A stretch of DNA of 64,000 bases from Pontibacter aquaedesilientis (GCF_014773225.1 NZ_JACXAJ010000008.1:105667-169666); one strand, 5' to 3'; shown: positions 36,698 to 46,146, counted from the stretch's first letter. The notes: a model not told the origin generated them from the sequence alone. Numbers and translations are program-made.

Positions 36698-37675
36698 ATG
36701 ATTACAGCTGTTGCCTCCCGTATCGAAGTTATGAAATGGATGGAAGACTTTGTCCAGGAAAAAATGACAGAGTTTCTGAAATCCGTGGAAGATAGCTGGC
36801 AGCCTGCCGACCTGCTGCCCGATGCCCGCATGGAGAACTTCTTTCAGGAAATAAAGAACCTGCAGGAACGTGCCCGTGACCTTTCCTATGATCTGCTGGC
36901 TGTGCTGGTAGGTGATACCATTACAGAAGAAGCCCTGCCGACTTACGAAAGCTGGCTGATGTCCATTAAGGATGTGCCTCAGAACGAGGAGAGTCCCTGG
37001 ATGAAGTGGAACCGCGCCTGGACTGCAGAGGAAAACCGCCACGGTGACTTGCTGAACAAATATCTATACCTGACCGGACGTGTCAACATGCGTGAGATGG
37101 AGGCCTCTACGCAGTATCTGATTGCCGACGGATTTGATCTGCAGACAGATAATGATCCGTACCGGGCTTTCGTTTACACCAGCTTCCAGGAAACAGCTAC
37201 CAATCTGTCGCACCGCCGTGTTGCCCAGATCGCCAAAAAGCAAGGCGATGGTATGCTGGCGAAACTTTGCGGTTACGTAGCTTCTGATGAGGCCCGTCAC
37301 GCAAAAGCTTACAAAGCGTTTGTTGGCAAAATATTCGAGGCAGACCCGAACGAGATGATGCTGGCCTTTGAGGACATGATGCGCAAGAAGATCGTAATGC
37401 CGGCCCACTACATGCGCGAGCTTGGTGTGGACATGGGCAAGACCTTCGGCCACTTTACTGATGCTGCTCAGCGTATCAACGTGTATACCGCAATGGACTA
37501 TACCGATATCCTTTCTGACTTGGTAAAGGAGTGGAAGCTGGAAACTGTTACAGGTCTGAACGACGCCGGAGAGCGTGCACGCGAGTATCTGATTGCACTA
37601 CCGGATCGTCTGAAGCGTGTAGCGGAGCGTATGCGCTCGCCACAGCTGGAGTACAAGTTCCGTTGGATTGACTAA
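36698..37675 (+). CDS. Soluble acyl-ACP desaturase (fatty acid desaturase type 2)
   Basis: A 325-residue ferritin-like di-iron enzyme that introduces a cis double bond into acyl-ACP. The iron ligands sit in WTAEENRHGDLL (about 107-118), SFQETAT (about 164-170) and ASDEARH (about 196-202), all intact. Similar length to plant-type stearoyl-ACP desaturases without transit peptide. Single-gene unit with its own promoter box and terminator; it needs ferredoxin-type electron supply not encoded here. Confidence 0.9.
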   Translation: MITAVASRIEVMKWMEDFVQEKMTEFLKSVEDSWQPADLLPDARMENFFQEIKNLQERARDLSYDLLAVLVGDTITEEALPTYESWLMSIKDVPQNEESPWMKWNRAWTAEENRHGDLLNKYLYLTGRVNMREMEASTQYLIADGFDLQTDNDPYRAFVYTSFQETATNLSHRRVAQIAKKQGDGMLAKLCGYVASDEARHAKAYKAFVGKIFEADPNEMMLAFEDMMRKKIVMPAHYMRELGVDMGKTFGHFTDAAQRINVYTAMDYTDILSDLVKEWKLETVTGLNDAGERAREYLIALPDRLKRVAERMRSPQLEYKFRWID

Positions 37676-37699
37676 TCAGCGAAAGCTATACCTATAAAC

Positions 37700-37733
37700 A
37701 AAGGGCAGGTTGCGAAAGCAGCCTGCCCTTTTG
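37700..37733 (+). terminator. Terminator after the desaturase gene
   Basis: Stem aaagggcagg (37700-37709) with cctgcccttt (37722-37731), loop of 12 with extra internal pairing, followed by T-rich sequence. Confidence 0.8.
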
Positions 37734-37778
37734 TATTTCTTCGTATTAACTGCTTTCAAGGTATAGCAACTTATGTTG

Positions 37779-38160
37779 TTTTATTGCTTGGCCTGTCCGG
37801 CCGGGCACCCCGAAAGCTTTCGGGGCAAAAAAATCAAGTGGCACATCCCGAACTGGTTTCGGGGACTCCCCAAATAGAGGGCCCCTACCCCCACTCGCTG
37901 AACGCACAAACAGTGGGTAGTCTTTTTAGTGCACCTGGCAAGTGTAATTTGTTTCATTGCTAATGTGCAAGTTAGTCTATCAATGCGTGCCTGTGATAGT
38001 TTGCACCAAAGGAAACAACAGTGCTTATACCTGTAAAATGGTAGTAGCTGAGAAGTCCCCCTTTGAAGGGGGCAGGGGGATGTCAATCATTCACAAATTC
38101 ACTCCCCCTCCTGTTATGGGGATAGGGCCCCTCGACAGAAGGAGGGGGCCGGGGGGAGGT
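37779..38160 (+). repeat. Long structured non-coding repeat, copy 2
   Basis: Diverged copy of 31898-32320 in the same order: GGCCTGTCCGGCCGGGCACC (37790-37809), hairpin CCCCGAAAG/CTTTCGGGG (about 37808-37825), GCAAAAAAATCAAG (37825-37838), CTCGCTGAACGCACAAACA (37893-37911), AATGCGTGCCTGTGATA (37982-37998), AAGTCCCCCTTTGAAGGGGG (38053-38072) then CAGGGGGATGTCAATC. Ends with C-rich/G-rich arms at 38101-38158. No coding frame. Confidence 0.8.
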
Positions 38161-38233
38161 AACTCCCGTATAAGAACAGATGTGCAAGAACATTCGAAGG
38201 CGCAACGTTGTTAGGTTATAAATCAGGAGAAAT

Positions 38234-39334
38234 ATGGGAGTAGGGTATCGATTTACAGAGTATGTGCCGCCGCAGGACGATAAGCAGGGCTTCGAGTCGC
38301 TGCTGAAGATCTTTCTGCAGTTGGTGATGATCACCTCCGGGGATGTGGCCGAAGCGCTATCTTGGCTGAGTTCGCTGGACAAACAATATGGCCTCACTGG
38401 CGATGATTACGGGATAGGCGATTTTATTGAAGACCTCAAGAAGAATGGTTACATCGATGAAAAACCTTTGGAGGAAGGCGTGCTGAAACTCACTGCCAAA
38501 AGCGAGCAAAACATACGAAAAAGTGCTTTGGAGGAGATTTTCGGCAAACTGAAGAAAGGCGGCAAGGGGAGCCATGCCACGCCGCAGACAGGCATAGGCG
38601 ACGAAGCCAGCACCGACCGCCGCGAGTACCGTTTCGGCGATGCGCTGGAACAAATCTCCATGACCGATTCTATCCGCAATGCCCAGATCAACCACGGGCT
38701 GTCAGACTTCCGACTCACAGAGCAAGACCTGGAAATAACCGAGACAGAGCACAAAACACAGTCCTCCACGGTGCTGATGATCGATATTTCGCATTCCATG
38801 ATCCTGTACGGCGAAGACCGTATTACCCCGGCCAAAAAAGTGGCGATGGCACTGGCCGAACTGGTGAAGCAGAAGTACCCAAAAGACACGCTGGACGTGA
38901 TCGTGTTTGGCAACGACGCCTGGCAGATCGAAATAAAGGATCTGCCATACCTGGAGGTCGGTCCATACCATACCAATACCGTAGCTGGCCTCGAGCTGGC
39001 TATGGACATCCTGCGCAAGCGAAAAACACCTAACAAGCAGATATTCATGATTACGGACGGGAAACCGACTTGCCTGAAAGAGGGGTTGCACTACTACAAA
39101 AACAGCTTCGGTCTGGATCGCAAGGTGGTGAACAAAACGCTGAACCTGGCCGCCCAATGCCGAAGGATCAAAATACCGATCACCACTTTCATGATCGCGT
39201 CGGACCCATACCTGCAGCAATTCGTAGACGAGTTTACCAAAGTGAACAATGGCCAGGCATACTACAGCAGCCTGAAAGGCTTAGGGCATTTGGTGTTCCG
39301 TGACTATGGCCGCAACCGGAAGAAAAGCTTTTAA
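38234..39334 (+). CDS. VWA-domain protein (ChlD/CoxE-like partner of an AAA ATPase)
   Basis: A 366-residue protein. The N-terminal half is charged and helical; the C-terminal half is a von Willebrand factor A domain with an intact MIDAS site, DISHS (about 180-184), followed by the Thr loop (HTNTVAGLELA) and ITDGKPT (the metal Asp, about 274-280). VWA proteins of this kind work with MoxR/ChlI-type AAA+ ATPases, and one follows directly. No chelatase large subunit is present, so metal chelation is not implied. Confidence 0.85.
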   Translation: MGVGYRFTEYVPPQDDKQGFESLLKIFLQLVMITSGDVAEALSWLSSLDKQYGLTGDDYGIGDFIEDLKKNGYIDEKPLEEGVLKLTAKSEQNIRKSALEEIFGKLKKGGKGSHATPQTGIGDEASTDRREYRFGDALEQISMTDSIRNAQINHGLSDFRLTEQDLEITETEHKTQSSTVLMIDISHSMILYGEDRITPAKKVAMALAELVKQKYPKDTLDVIVFGNDAWQIEIKDLPYLEVGPYHTNTVAGLELAMDILRKRKTPNKQIFMITDGKPTCLKEGLHYYKNSFGLDRKVVNKTLNLAAQCRRIKIPITTFMIASDPYLQQFVDEFTKVNNGQAYYSSLKGLGHLVFRDYGRNRKKSF

Positions 39335-39378
39335 AGTTTGAGAGTTTAGGATTTAAAAAGAGCTTATAACTCAAGGAA

Positions 39379-39410
39379 TTCCCCTCCTCGGAGCGGTTAG
39401 GGGTGGGTTA
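39379..39410. repeat. Short C-rich/G-rich hairpin repeat
   Basis: ttcccctcctcggagcggtt followed by aggggtggg. Member of the dispersed CCCCTCC/GGAGGGG family also seen at 32140-32170, 32288-32318, 38101-38158 and 59022-59059. Confidence 0.6.
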
Positions 39411-39457
39411 ATAACCTCTATAACAATTTAACAATTTAGCCATTCAACCATTTAAGA

Positions 39458-40978
39458 ATGCAATACAAAGACATTCCAACCGAAAACTTACTGAAGATAA
39501 AAACACTTGGCCAGCTGCGAGCAGCCGGGTATGAGCCGCAAACTGTGAAGCAGGAGTTGCGCCACAACCTGATCCGCAAGCTGCAGAACAAAGAGGAAAT
39601 TTTCCCGGGCATCTGGGGCTACGAGGAAACTGTGGTACCGGACTTGCAGCGGGCCATTCTTTCGATGCACCACATCAACTTGCTGGGTTTGCGCGGACAG
39701 GCCAAGACCCGTATCGCACGCCTGATGGTGGATTTGCTGGACGAGTACATACCGGTGGTGCAAGGCTCTGAGCTAAATGATGATCCATTGCAGCCACTAT
39801 CGCGCTATGCCAAAGATCTGGTGCACGAGCACGGCGACGACACGCCCATTGGCTGGATGCACCGTTCCGACCGATATACCGAGAAATTGGCCACACCCGA
39901 CGTGTCGGTAGCCGACCTGATCGGTGATGCCGACCCTATTAAAGCGGCTACTTTAAAGCTGCCCTATTCTGATGAGCGGGTGATTCACTTCGGATTGATT
40001 CCGCGATCGCACCGAGGCATTTTTGTGATCAACGAGCTGCCCGATTTGCAGGCCCGCATACAGGTGGCCTTGTTCAACATTCTGCAGGAAGGCGATATTC
40101 AGATCCGGGGTTTCAAGGTACGTTTGCCGCTCGATATTCAGTTTGTGTTCACGGCTAACCCGGAGGACTATACCAACCGTGGTTCCATCGTAACGCCGCT
40201 CAAAGACCGCATCGACTCCCAGATCATCACCCACTATCCGAAGTCCATTGAAATTGGCAAGAAGATTACGCGGCAGGAAGCACACATCAAAGAGGAGCAG
40301 GAACATCTGGTTACGGCTAACGAACTCATCAGCGACCTGATAGAGCAGGTGGCGTTTGAGGCCCGGGAGAGTGAGTACGTGGATGCTAAGAGCGGCGTGT
40401 CAGCACGTCTGACCATCTCGGCTTTCGAGAGTCTGCTGAGCGCTGCCGAGCGCCGTGCCCTGCTGAATGGGGAGAAGTCGACCTACGTGCGGGTAGCGGA
40501 TTTCCTGAACACCATACCTGCCGTGACGGGCAAAGTAGAATTGGTATACGAAGGCGAGCAGGAGGGGGCAGGCCATGTGGCGCAAGTGCTCATGGGCAAG
40601 GCGATTCGTACGCAGTTTCTGAAATATTTTCCTGACCCGGATAAGGCCAAAAAGAACAAAGAAGGCAATCCTTACAAGCAAGTAACCGACTGGTTTGGCG
40701 AGGGCAACACGCTGGACATCCTGAACGACGCCAGCACCAGCGATTACAAAAAAGCTCTGCAGCAGGTACCCGGCCTGGCGGACCTGGTAGAAAAATACCA
40801 ACCAAAAGCAGAGGCCAAAGAAAAGCTATTCCTGATGGAGTTTGCCTTGCACGGACTGGCCGAGCACAGCCAACTCAGCAAAAACCGCCTCAGCACCGGC
40901 CTGCAATTCAAGGACCTGCTTAGCGGTATGTTCTCCATGCCGAGCTTTGGCGAGGAAGAGGATGAAGACGACTTTTAG
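39458..40978 (+). CDS. ChlI/MoxR-like AAA+ ATPase
   Basis: A 506-residue AAA+ protein related to magnesium-chelatase subunit ChlI and MoxR. The P-loop is GLRGQAKTR (about 75-83), a relaxed Walker A; Walker B is replaced by GIFVINELPDL (about 187-197, with Asn where the first Asp is common); sensor 1 is in VFTANPEDYTNRGSIVTPL and the arginine region is LKDRID. The C-terminal 150 residues are helical and end in an acidic tail (GEEEDEDDF). Pairs with the VWA gene 123 bases upstream; probably one chaperone-like complex (inference). Confidence 0.88.
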   Translation: MQYKDIPTENLLKIKTLGQLRAAGYEPQTVKQELRHNLIRKLQNKEEIFPGIWGYEETVVPDLQRAILSMHHINLLGLRGQAKTRIARLMVDLLDEYIPVVQGSELNDDPLQPLSRYAKDLVHEHGDDTPIGWMHRSDRYTEKLATPDVSVADLIGDADPIKAATLKLPYSDERVIHFGLIPRSHRGIFVINELPDLQARIQVALFNILQEGDIQIRGFKVRLPLDIQFVFTANPEDYTNRGSIVTPLKDRIDSQIITHYPKSIEIGKKITRQEAHIKEEQEHLVTANELISDLIEQVAFEARESEYVDAKSGVSARLTISAFESLLSAAERRALLNGEKSTYVRVADFLNTIPAVTGKVELVYEGEQEGAGHVAQVLMGKAIRTQFLKYFPDPDKAKKNKEGNPYKQVTDWFGEGNTLDILNDASTSDYKKALQQVPGLADLVEKYQPKAEAKEKLFLMEFALHGLAEHSQLSKNRLSTGLQFKDLLSGMFSMPSFGEEEDEDDF

Positions 40979-40983
40979 GAGTT

Positions 40984-41016
40984 TAAAAGTTAGAAAGTTT
41001 AGAAGTTAGAAAGTTA
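40984..41016 (+). repeat. GTTAGAAAG repeat after the AAA ATPase gene
   Basis: AAAGTTAGAAAGTTTAGAAG then TTAGAAAGTT, sense orientation, starting 6 bases after the ATPase stop and running into the terminator at 41016. Confidence 0.8.
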
Positions 41017-41055
41017 AATGCCAGAAGCGCTGTGTGCTGCTTCTGGCATTTTTTG
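41016..41055 (+). terminator. Terminator after the AAA ATPase gene
   Basis: Stem aaatgccagaagc (41016-41028) with gcttctggcattt (41039-41051), loop of 10, then TTTT. Confidence 0.88.
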
Positions 41056-41272
41056 TTGATAGTTCGGAGTGGAGTAACGTAGTACTTAATCGCTTTTGTT
41101 GCCATGCTGGAGGTATGTATACAGGTCGCGCCGATGTCCCATTTGCCTTCTGCCTCATGCTGCAAAATTGGCAGGTATACTGAAGTCGTTGGGTGAGGTG
41201 AGAAAGCGAATCGTTTTAAAGGTGAGGCGTAGCTAAAACCTAAATTATGCACTTTAATGGCATAAGCTTTTT
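41056..41272. other. Non-coding stretch before AT-rich island 1
   Basis: No credible gene. One AGGTATA copy at 41172-41178. The right part (about 41215-41270) might be a decayed relative of the 61-bp cassette repeat (TTTTAGCTACGCCTCACC on the minus strand), but the resemblance is too weak to call. Confidence 0.4.
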
Positions 41273-41743
41273 TTAAGTGCTACAATTTCGGAAATTGCTT
41301 AACATGCTTAAGTAGGACTTCCTTCTTATTATCTCTCCCATTGCTATTACAGGAGGTACAAAAATCATGAAGCTCCAAATATCTCCCAATAGCTCAGTCA
41401 AACTATATTCTTCACCGATGTAATAGAAGTGGAATCTGTAGTAGATTAAGTCAAAAGCAAAGCTTATTAGTCCACCCAGCACAGCTATTAACAAAACTTT
41501 TATAGTTGTTCCATACTTGGCAAATCGTGAAGATGCTAATGGCAAACTATTAAAGTAATTTACAAGTGCTACAAGTATAAAGTAGTTAAACAATATCCAT
41601 AGAGCGAGCATAATCCAACCAGGAGCTTCTGACAAAGCTAACATCAAAAACAAGCCTTCTCCTTTTGTCAGAACTATAAGTGCTACAAGTTGTGTCACCA
41701 AGTGTTGCTTCCCTATTTTCTTCTGGTTTAGAAGGAGTTTCAT
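41273..41743 (-). CDS. Hypothetical small integral membrane protein (island 1)
   Basis: 156 residues with about four hydrophobic segments (near 18-36, 42-63, 83-104 and 125-140). No family recognised. The gene is clearly more AT-rich than the surrounding genome and contains no AGGTATA copy. Its ATG lies 19 bases after the 61-bp palindromic repeat on the same strand, as a cassette gene would follow an attC site. Signs of transfer: composition and the flanking repeat. Confidence 0.6.
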   Translation of the reverse strand: MKLLLNQKKIGKQHLVTQLVALIVLTKGEGLFLMLALSEAPGWIMLALWILFNYFILVALVNYFNSLPLASSRFAKYGTTIKVLLIAVLGGLISFAFDLIYYRFHFYYIGEEYSLTELLGDIWSFMIFVPPVIAMGEIIRRKSYLSMLSNFRNCST

Positions 41744-41761
41744 AATTATAAATTTACCACC

Positions 41762-41822
41762 AACGGTTAGTACATAAGGTGTGCGAGGTGAAGCCGAAGC
41801 CTTACTTATGTACCATGTTAGC
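41762..41822 (-). repeat. 61-bp attC-like imperfect palindrome, copy B
   Basis: On the minus strand it runs from GCTAAC (41822-41817) to CCGTT (ending 41762). Inner arms GTACATAAG and CTTATGTAC pair perfectly; outer ends carry AAC and GTT triplets; the loop holds GGCTTCGGC. Matches copy A (53362-53422) at 49 of 61 positions without gaps. It lies 7 bases after the stop of the lipocalin-like gene and 18 bases before the next gene's ATG, both in its own orientation. Confidence 0.75.
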
Positions 41823-41829
41823 TGTAGTT

Positions 41830-42249
41830 TTATTTATTAAATTCTCCAGTAAAGCCGTCAAGCATATCATCACTAATTACCAGATTTTGATCAATTGAAA
41901 GAATTACCATTCTATAATCAGTATTATTCACCAAAAGGACTTGGCTCTTCCCAGTTTGATCGATATTATACTGGTACGTTCCGCTGGGCAACATATAAGC
42001 ATTGTCATTGCCTATGTTGTTAGCAACGGTTAGTGTTTTATTTGTTTCATTGAAAATCCACTTAACATCTCCTTTTTTATATTCACGATTAATGGAAGCT
42101 AGTCCGCCTCTAACACTTTTCAGATTCCAAGTTCCATTTATTGTTATTTCAGGCGCTGGATCATTATCATCCCTTTTACAGCTGGTCATAAGTCCTATTC
42201 CAACAACCATAAGTAAAATCAAAATTTGTGCTTTCATAATAATTTTCAT
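41830..42249 (-). CDS. Lipocalin-like lipoprotein (island 1)
   Basis: 139 residues. Signal peptide with lipobox LMTSC (Cys at about 24), an acidic/Pro linker (KRDDNDPAPEI) and a small beta-rich domain starting INGTWNLKSVRGG, like the lipocalin-type domains common in small Bacteroidota lipoproteins. Role unknown. AT-rich relative to the genome. An in-frame ATG four codons in (42237) is an alternative start. Followed immediately by the 61-bp repeat. Confidence 0.75.
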   Translation of the reverse strand: MKIIMKAQILILLMVVGIGLMTSCKRDDNDPAPEITINGTWNLKSVRGGLASINREYKKGDVKWIFNETNKTLTVANNIGNDNAYMLPSGTYQYNIDQTGKSQVLLVNNTDYRMVILSIDQNLVISDDMLDGFTGEFNK

Positions 42250-42392
42250 TTAGATGCTAAAATGATTTTTTACCTCAAATTGAAGCTAACTATCAGCTAG
42301 CAGGAGTACCCACTCCTACTATTCGCACTTTGAGTGGCATACCCTGCCGCCTGCATTCCAAGTTAATCATAAAAAGCTGATCAAGTCCAACC

Positions 42393-43583
42393 TTAGCTAA
42401 ACAAATCCGGCAGCTGCTTCATCAAGGTATAGCCGCCCATCCAGGCCATTACCAGCACAACCAATATTCCGAAAATGGTCAGCCAAAGCGGGTGCTTATA
42501 CCTGCCGATGATCTGGGTTTTGTGAGCGGCAATTAGAATGGTGCCGAGTGTGATAGGCAGGATAAGTCCGTTGAGGGCACCGGCCAGGATGAGCAGGTGC
42601 ACCGGACGGCCGATAGTCACGAAGATAGCCGTAGAGATGGTGATGAAGCCGATGATGAACCAGTTTTCATTCTGCTCAATGCTTTTGTGGAAGGACTTGA
42701 TAAACGAAACCGAGGTATAGGCCGAGCCGATAACTGAGGTGATGGCCGCCGACACCATCACGATGCCAAACAGCTTATACCCGATATTTCCGGCTGCAAG
42801 TTGAAAAACAGACGCGGGTGGGTTACTCTCATCCAGCACCAAGCCTTTGCTCACCACCCCCAGCGCCGCCAGGAAAAGGAAAATCCGGATAATCGAAGCC
42901 ACGGTTATACCTGACACGGCACTGGTGTTCACTTCTGAGAGCGACGACTCACCCTTCACCCCAGCGTCGAGCAGGCGATGTCCTCCGGCAAACGTAATGT
43001 AACCACCCACCGTGCCACCCACCAGCGTGATGATGGCGATGAGGTCGATCTTGTCAGGTATAAAAGTCTTGACAACAGCCTCGCCGACCGGAGGGGCGGA
43101 GGTAATGGCTACGTAGACGATCAGCAGGATCATGAGCAGTCCCATAATCTGAGCAAAGCGGTCCATCACTTTTTTGGCTTCGCGCACCAGGAAAATGCCG
43201 ATGGCAATGGCAGCGGCAACGACAGCACCCATCTCCGGAGAAATGCCGAACAGCACGTTGAAACCCAGGCCTGCCCCACCGACATTGCCGATGTTAAAGG
43301 CAAAGCCGCCAAGTACAATCAGCACAGCGATAAAAAGCCCAAGCCCGGGCAATAGCATATTGGCAATGTCCTGTGCCCGTTTCTCTGACACGGCAATGAT
43401 GCGCCACACATTGAGCTGCACACCAATGTCGAGGATGATGGATGCCAAAATAACAAAGCCGAAACTTGCAGCCAACGATTGTGTGAAGACAGTGGTTTGG
43501 GTCAGGAAGCCAGGACCGACGGCGGAAGTGGCCATCAGGAAAGCGGCCCCCAAGAGCAAGCTCCAATTTCTTTTTGCCTTCAT
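42393..43583 (-). CDS. NRAMP-family transporter, in the 5-oxoprolinase operon
   Basis: A 396-residue membrane protein with about 11 helices. [13 protein letters not shown] occupies the place of the NRAMP helix-1 metal motif (DPGN in true Mn/Fe transporters), so the metal ligands are not conserved. NRAMP-like genes sit beside pxpA/ycsF in other bacteria (ycsG in Bacillus), so 5-oxoproline or an organic acid may be the substrate (inference). Start MKAKRNW at 43583 overlaps the pxpA stop by 4 bases (ATGA), showing translational coupling. Confidence 0.85.
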   Translation of the reverse strand: MKAKRNWSLLLGAAFLMATSAVGPGFLTQTTVFTQSLAASFGFVILASIILDIGVQLNVWRIIAVSEKRAQDIANMLLPGLGLFIAVLIVLGGFAFNIGNVGGAGLGFNVLFGISPEMGAVVAAAIAIGIFLVREAKKVMDRFAQIMGLLMILLIVYVAITSAPPVGEAVVKTFIPDKIDLIAIITLVGGTVGGYITFAGGHRLLDAGVKGESSLSEVNTSAVSGITVASIIRIFLFLAALGVVSKGLVLDESNPPASVFQLAAGNIGYKLFGIVMVSAAITSVIGSAYTSVSFIKSFHKSIEQNENWFIIGFITISTAIFVTIGRPVHLLILAGALNGLILPITLGTILIAAHKTQIIGRYKHPLWLTIFGILVVLVMAWMGGYTLMKQLPDLFS

Positions 43584-44359
43584 CCGTTCTTTACTTCTTT
43601 TGCCATCAGACTTATACCTTCGTTTAAAAGTGCCGCCCGAATGTGGCTGGCAAACTCCAGGGCATGCAGCCCGTCGCCGTGAATGCAAATGGTATCGGCC
43701 TGTATACCTACATCCTGTCCTTGCTGCGACATTACTTTGCCCTCTTTTATCATCCGGACCACCTGCTGCACTGCCTCTTCGTGGTCTGAAATCAGGGCAT
43801 TGGGCAGCCTGCGGGAAGTGAGTGTGCCATCCTGCTGGTAAGTGCGGTCCGCAAATACTTCGTTGGCCGTTTGCAAGCCCAGCCGTATACCTGCTTTTAT
43901 AAGTTCGCTTCCGGCCAGGCCATACAACACAGCCTCCGGTTTTACCTTATAAACCGCCTCTGCTATGGCCTCTGCCAGATTAATGTTGCCGGCTGCCATA
44001 TTGTAAAGGGCGCCATGCGGTTTCACGTGGTGCAGCGTGCCACCCTCCGCCTGCACAAAGGCCTGTAGTGCGCCTATCTGGTACACGACCATATCGTACA
44101 CCTCTTCCGGGGTAACGGCCATCTCGCGGCGGCCGAAGCCCACCAGATCGGGCAGCCCGGGATGGGCTCCAATGGCCACGTTGTGTTTCATACAAAGCTG
44201 AACGGTTTTGCGCATCACGCTAGGGTCGCCAGCATGGAAGCCGCAGGCGATGTTAGCCGAGGTGATATAAGGTAATAGCTGTGCGTCGTTGCCCAGGCGA
44301 TAGGCGCCAAAGCTCTCGCCCAGGTCGCAGTTCAGGTCAACGGATAAGGGTTTGTTCAT
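43580..44359 (-). CDS. pxpA: 5-oxoprolinase subunit PxpA (LamB/YcsF family)
   Basis: A 259-residue PxpA, part of the ATP-dependent enzyme that opens 5-oxoproline (pyroglutamate) to glutamate. The family start [19 protein letters not shown] (6-24), the HAGDP block, [18 protein letters not shown] and [10 protein letters not shown] are all present. Four-base overlaps on both sides (with pxpC upstream and the NRAMP gene downstream) tie the operon together. Confidence 0.97.
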   Translation of the reverse strand: MNKPLSVDLNCDLGESFGAYRLGNDAQLLPYITSANIACGFHAGDPSVMRKTVQLCMKHNVAIGAHPGLPDLVGFGRREMAVTPEEVYDMVVYQIGALQAFVQAEGGTLHHVKPHGALYNMAAGNINLAEAIAEAVYKVKPEAVLYGLAGSELIKAGIRLGLQTANEVFADRTYQQDGTLTSRRLPNALISDHEEAVQQVVRMIKEGKVMSQQGQDVGIQADTICIHGDGLHALEFASHIRAALLNEGISLMAKEVKNG

Positions 44360-45357
44360 GGGTTGCGTTTGAGATGGATGGCCCGTGCCAGCAACTCTAA
44401 ATTCTGCTCCTGCCGGATGTAAAGCTGCTGGGCTTCTTCCAGCGTCACTTCCTGCAATTGAATGGTCTGACCGGGCACGACCTGGGCTAATATAGGCAAA
44501 TCAGCCGAAATCACCTGCGCGATGCGTGGATAACCGCCGGTGGTCTGGTGGTCGGCCATCAGCACGATCGGCTGCCCGTCCGGGGGGACCTGCACCGTTC
44601 CGAATGTGACGGCACTGGAAATCAATTCGGTTTGCTCCTGTAGGTATAGCGACACGCCCTGCAGCCGGTAGCCCATGCGATCAGACTGCACCGATACCTG
44701 GAAGCGCTCCGACCAGATCCGCTCCTTAGCTGTTTCGGAAAAGAGTTCGTACTCGGGGCCTTTGATGGCACGTATGGTGGGGCTGGGCTGATAGTTCGGG
44801 TATCGCTGCGGATCGGGTGTCCAGTTGGTGGAGGTATGGCCTTCTGTAGGTCCTGCTGCCATTTTAAACAGTTCCATCCCATTGCCGGTAGGGGCATGAC
44901 AAGGTATAAGATCGCCTGCTTGCAGGGCCCTGCCGCCAAAGCCTCCGAAGCCAGCCTTCAGGTATGTTGCGTAACTGCCCAGCACTTCAGGTATAGCGAA
45001 GCCCCCGGAAACCGCCAGGTATGCGCGACAGCCTGATTGGGGGCTCTTGAACTCCAATATGCTACCCTGCTTCACGAAAAGAGGCCGCCACATTTTCACT
45101 GCTTCGCCATGGAGGGCAGGGGAGAGGTCGGCCCCGGTCAGGGCGATGAGCTGGTCTGTTGTGAACCGGATGGTAGGGCCGGTCAGGGTGATCTCCAGTG
45201 CCGCCTGGTGCTGTGGATTGCCCACGAGCATGTTGGCCACACGCAGGGCAAAAGTATCCATGGCACCGCTCACGATGATGCCTTCTTTTTGGTGCCCATA
45301 CCTGCCAAGGTCTTGTATGGTGGTGAGCAGGCCGGGTTTCAGTATCTCAAGACTCAT
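44356..45357 (-). CDS. pxpC: 5-oxoprolinase subunit PxpC (biotin-dependent carboxylase-like, KipA)
   Basis: A 333-residue PxpC. Family blocks: [20 protein letters not shown] (3-22), [19 protein letters not shown] (about 28-46), [26 protein letters not shown] and the [16 protein letters not shown] segment near the C-terminus. Works with PxpB as the ATP-using half of 5-oxoprolinase. ATG 45357 chosen over a longer frame; it overlaps the end of pxpB by 11 bases. Confidence 0.96.
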   Translation of the reverse strand: MSLEILKPGLLTTIQDLGRYGHQKEGIIVSGAMDTFALRVANMLVGNPQHQAALEITLTGPTIRFTTDQLIALTGADLSPALHGEAVKMWRPLFVKQGSILEFKSPQSGCRAYLAVSGGFAIPEVLGSYATYLKAGFGGFGGRALQAGDLIPCHAPTGNGMELFKMAAGPTEGHTSTNWTPDPQRYPNYQPSPTIRAIKGPEYELFSETAKERIWSERFQVSVQSDRMGYRLQGVSLYLQEQTELISSAVTFGTVQVPPDGQPIVLMADHQTTGGYPRIAQVISADLPILAQVVPGQTIQLQEVTLEEAQQLYIRQEQNLELLARAIHLKRNP

Positions 45358-46081
45358 GCTGCTGCTCCTTTCTCTGCCAATATTCTTTTTCGCTGATGGC
45401 CACAAAACGCACCAGGTCACCGGCCTGCAGCAGGCTGGGAGGGTTTCGCTCCGGGTCGAAAAGTTGCAGGGGAGTGCGGCCGATCAGTTGCCAGCCTCCG
45501 GGCGTCTCGATGGGGTAAATGCCAGTCTGGTTGCCGGCTATACCTACTGAGCCGGCCGGTATGCGGGGCCTTGGGTTTTGCTTGCGTGGCGTCGCCAGTT
45601 TTTTGCTCAGGCCGCCCAGGTATGGGAAGCCGGGCGCGAAGCCGATCATGTAAACCAGGTATTTGCCCCGGGTATGGCTGGCGATCACCTCCTGCGGCGT
45701 CAGCTTGTTATGCCGGGCCACGTACTCCAAGTCGGGGCCGAAGGCGCCATCGTAGCAAACCGGAATCTCAACCACGTGTGGTTTGCTGCCCTTGTGGCTT
45801 TCTTTGGCCACCTTGAGCATGTGCTGCAATTGCTCCGTTATGCGAGTATAGGGGTTGTAAAGTCCTTTCTCGCTCACCACCCAGGGGTCGTAGTAAATTG
45901 TGACGGTCGTGAAAGCAGGTACCTGCTCCACGAAGCCAGGGAAGGGGTGGCGCTCCAGGTAGGCGCTGAACGTGCGTACTTTGGCGTGGGTATCCTCGTC
46001 TATGCAGTCGCCGAACTGCACTGTGACCGCCGTGTCGCCCAGCGGATACAATTGGAATAACCGCATGTCCTTTTGCTTCAT
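45347..46081 (-). CDS. pxpB: 5-oxoprolinase subunit PxpB (KipI family)
   Basis: A 244-residue PxpB/KipI protein. The start LYPLGDTAVTVQFGD, the VTIYYDPW strand, PVCYDGAFGPDLEYVA, and GFAPGFPYLGGLSKKLATPR followed by PAGSVGIAGNQTGIYPIETP are family signatures. First gene of the minus-strand operon pxpB-pxpC-pxpA-NRAMP. Confidence 0.96.
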   Translation of the reverse strand: MKQKDMRLFQLYPLGDTAVTVQFGDCIDEDTHAKVRTFSAYLERHPFPGFVEQVPAFTTVTIYYDPWVVSEKGLYNPYTRITEQLQHMLKVAKESHKGSKPHVVEIPVCYDGAFGPDLEYVARHNKLTPQEVIASHTRGKYLVYMIGFAPGFPYLGGLSKKLATPRKQNPRPRIPAGSVGIAGNQTGIYPIETPGGWQLIGRTPLQLFDPERNPPSLLQAGDLVRFVAISEKEYWQRKEQQHES

Positions 46082-46146
46082 ACCTCAATCTTTTGTCCCG
46101 CCTTTTATAATACCCGGTGCCTTGGGTTATAGTTAACCAAGGTACA

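Noticed and set aside
38234..40978. Magnesium chelatase for chlorophyll or cobalt chelatase for B12
   Set aside because: No large chelatase subunit or tetrapyrrole genes nearby; ChlI/VWA pairs are common outside those pathways.
40983..41252. 89-codon minus-strand frame after the AAA ATPase
   Set aside because: It reads through the terminator hairpin and the GTTAGAAAG repeat, has no homology signal and no promoter.
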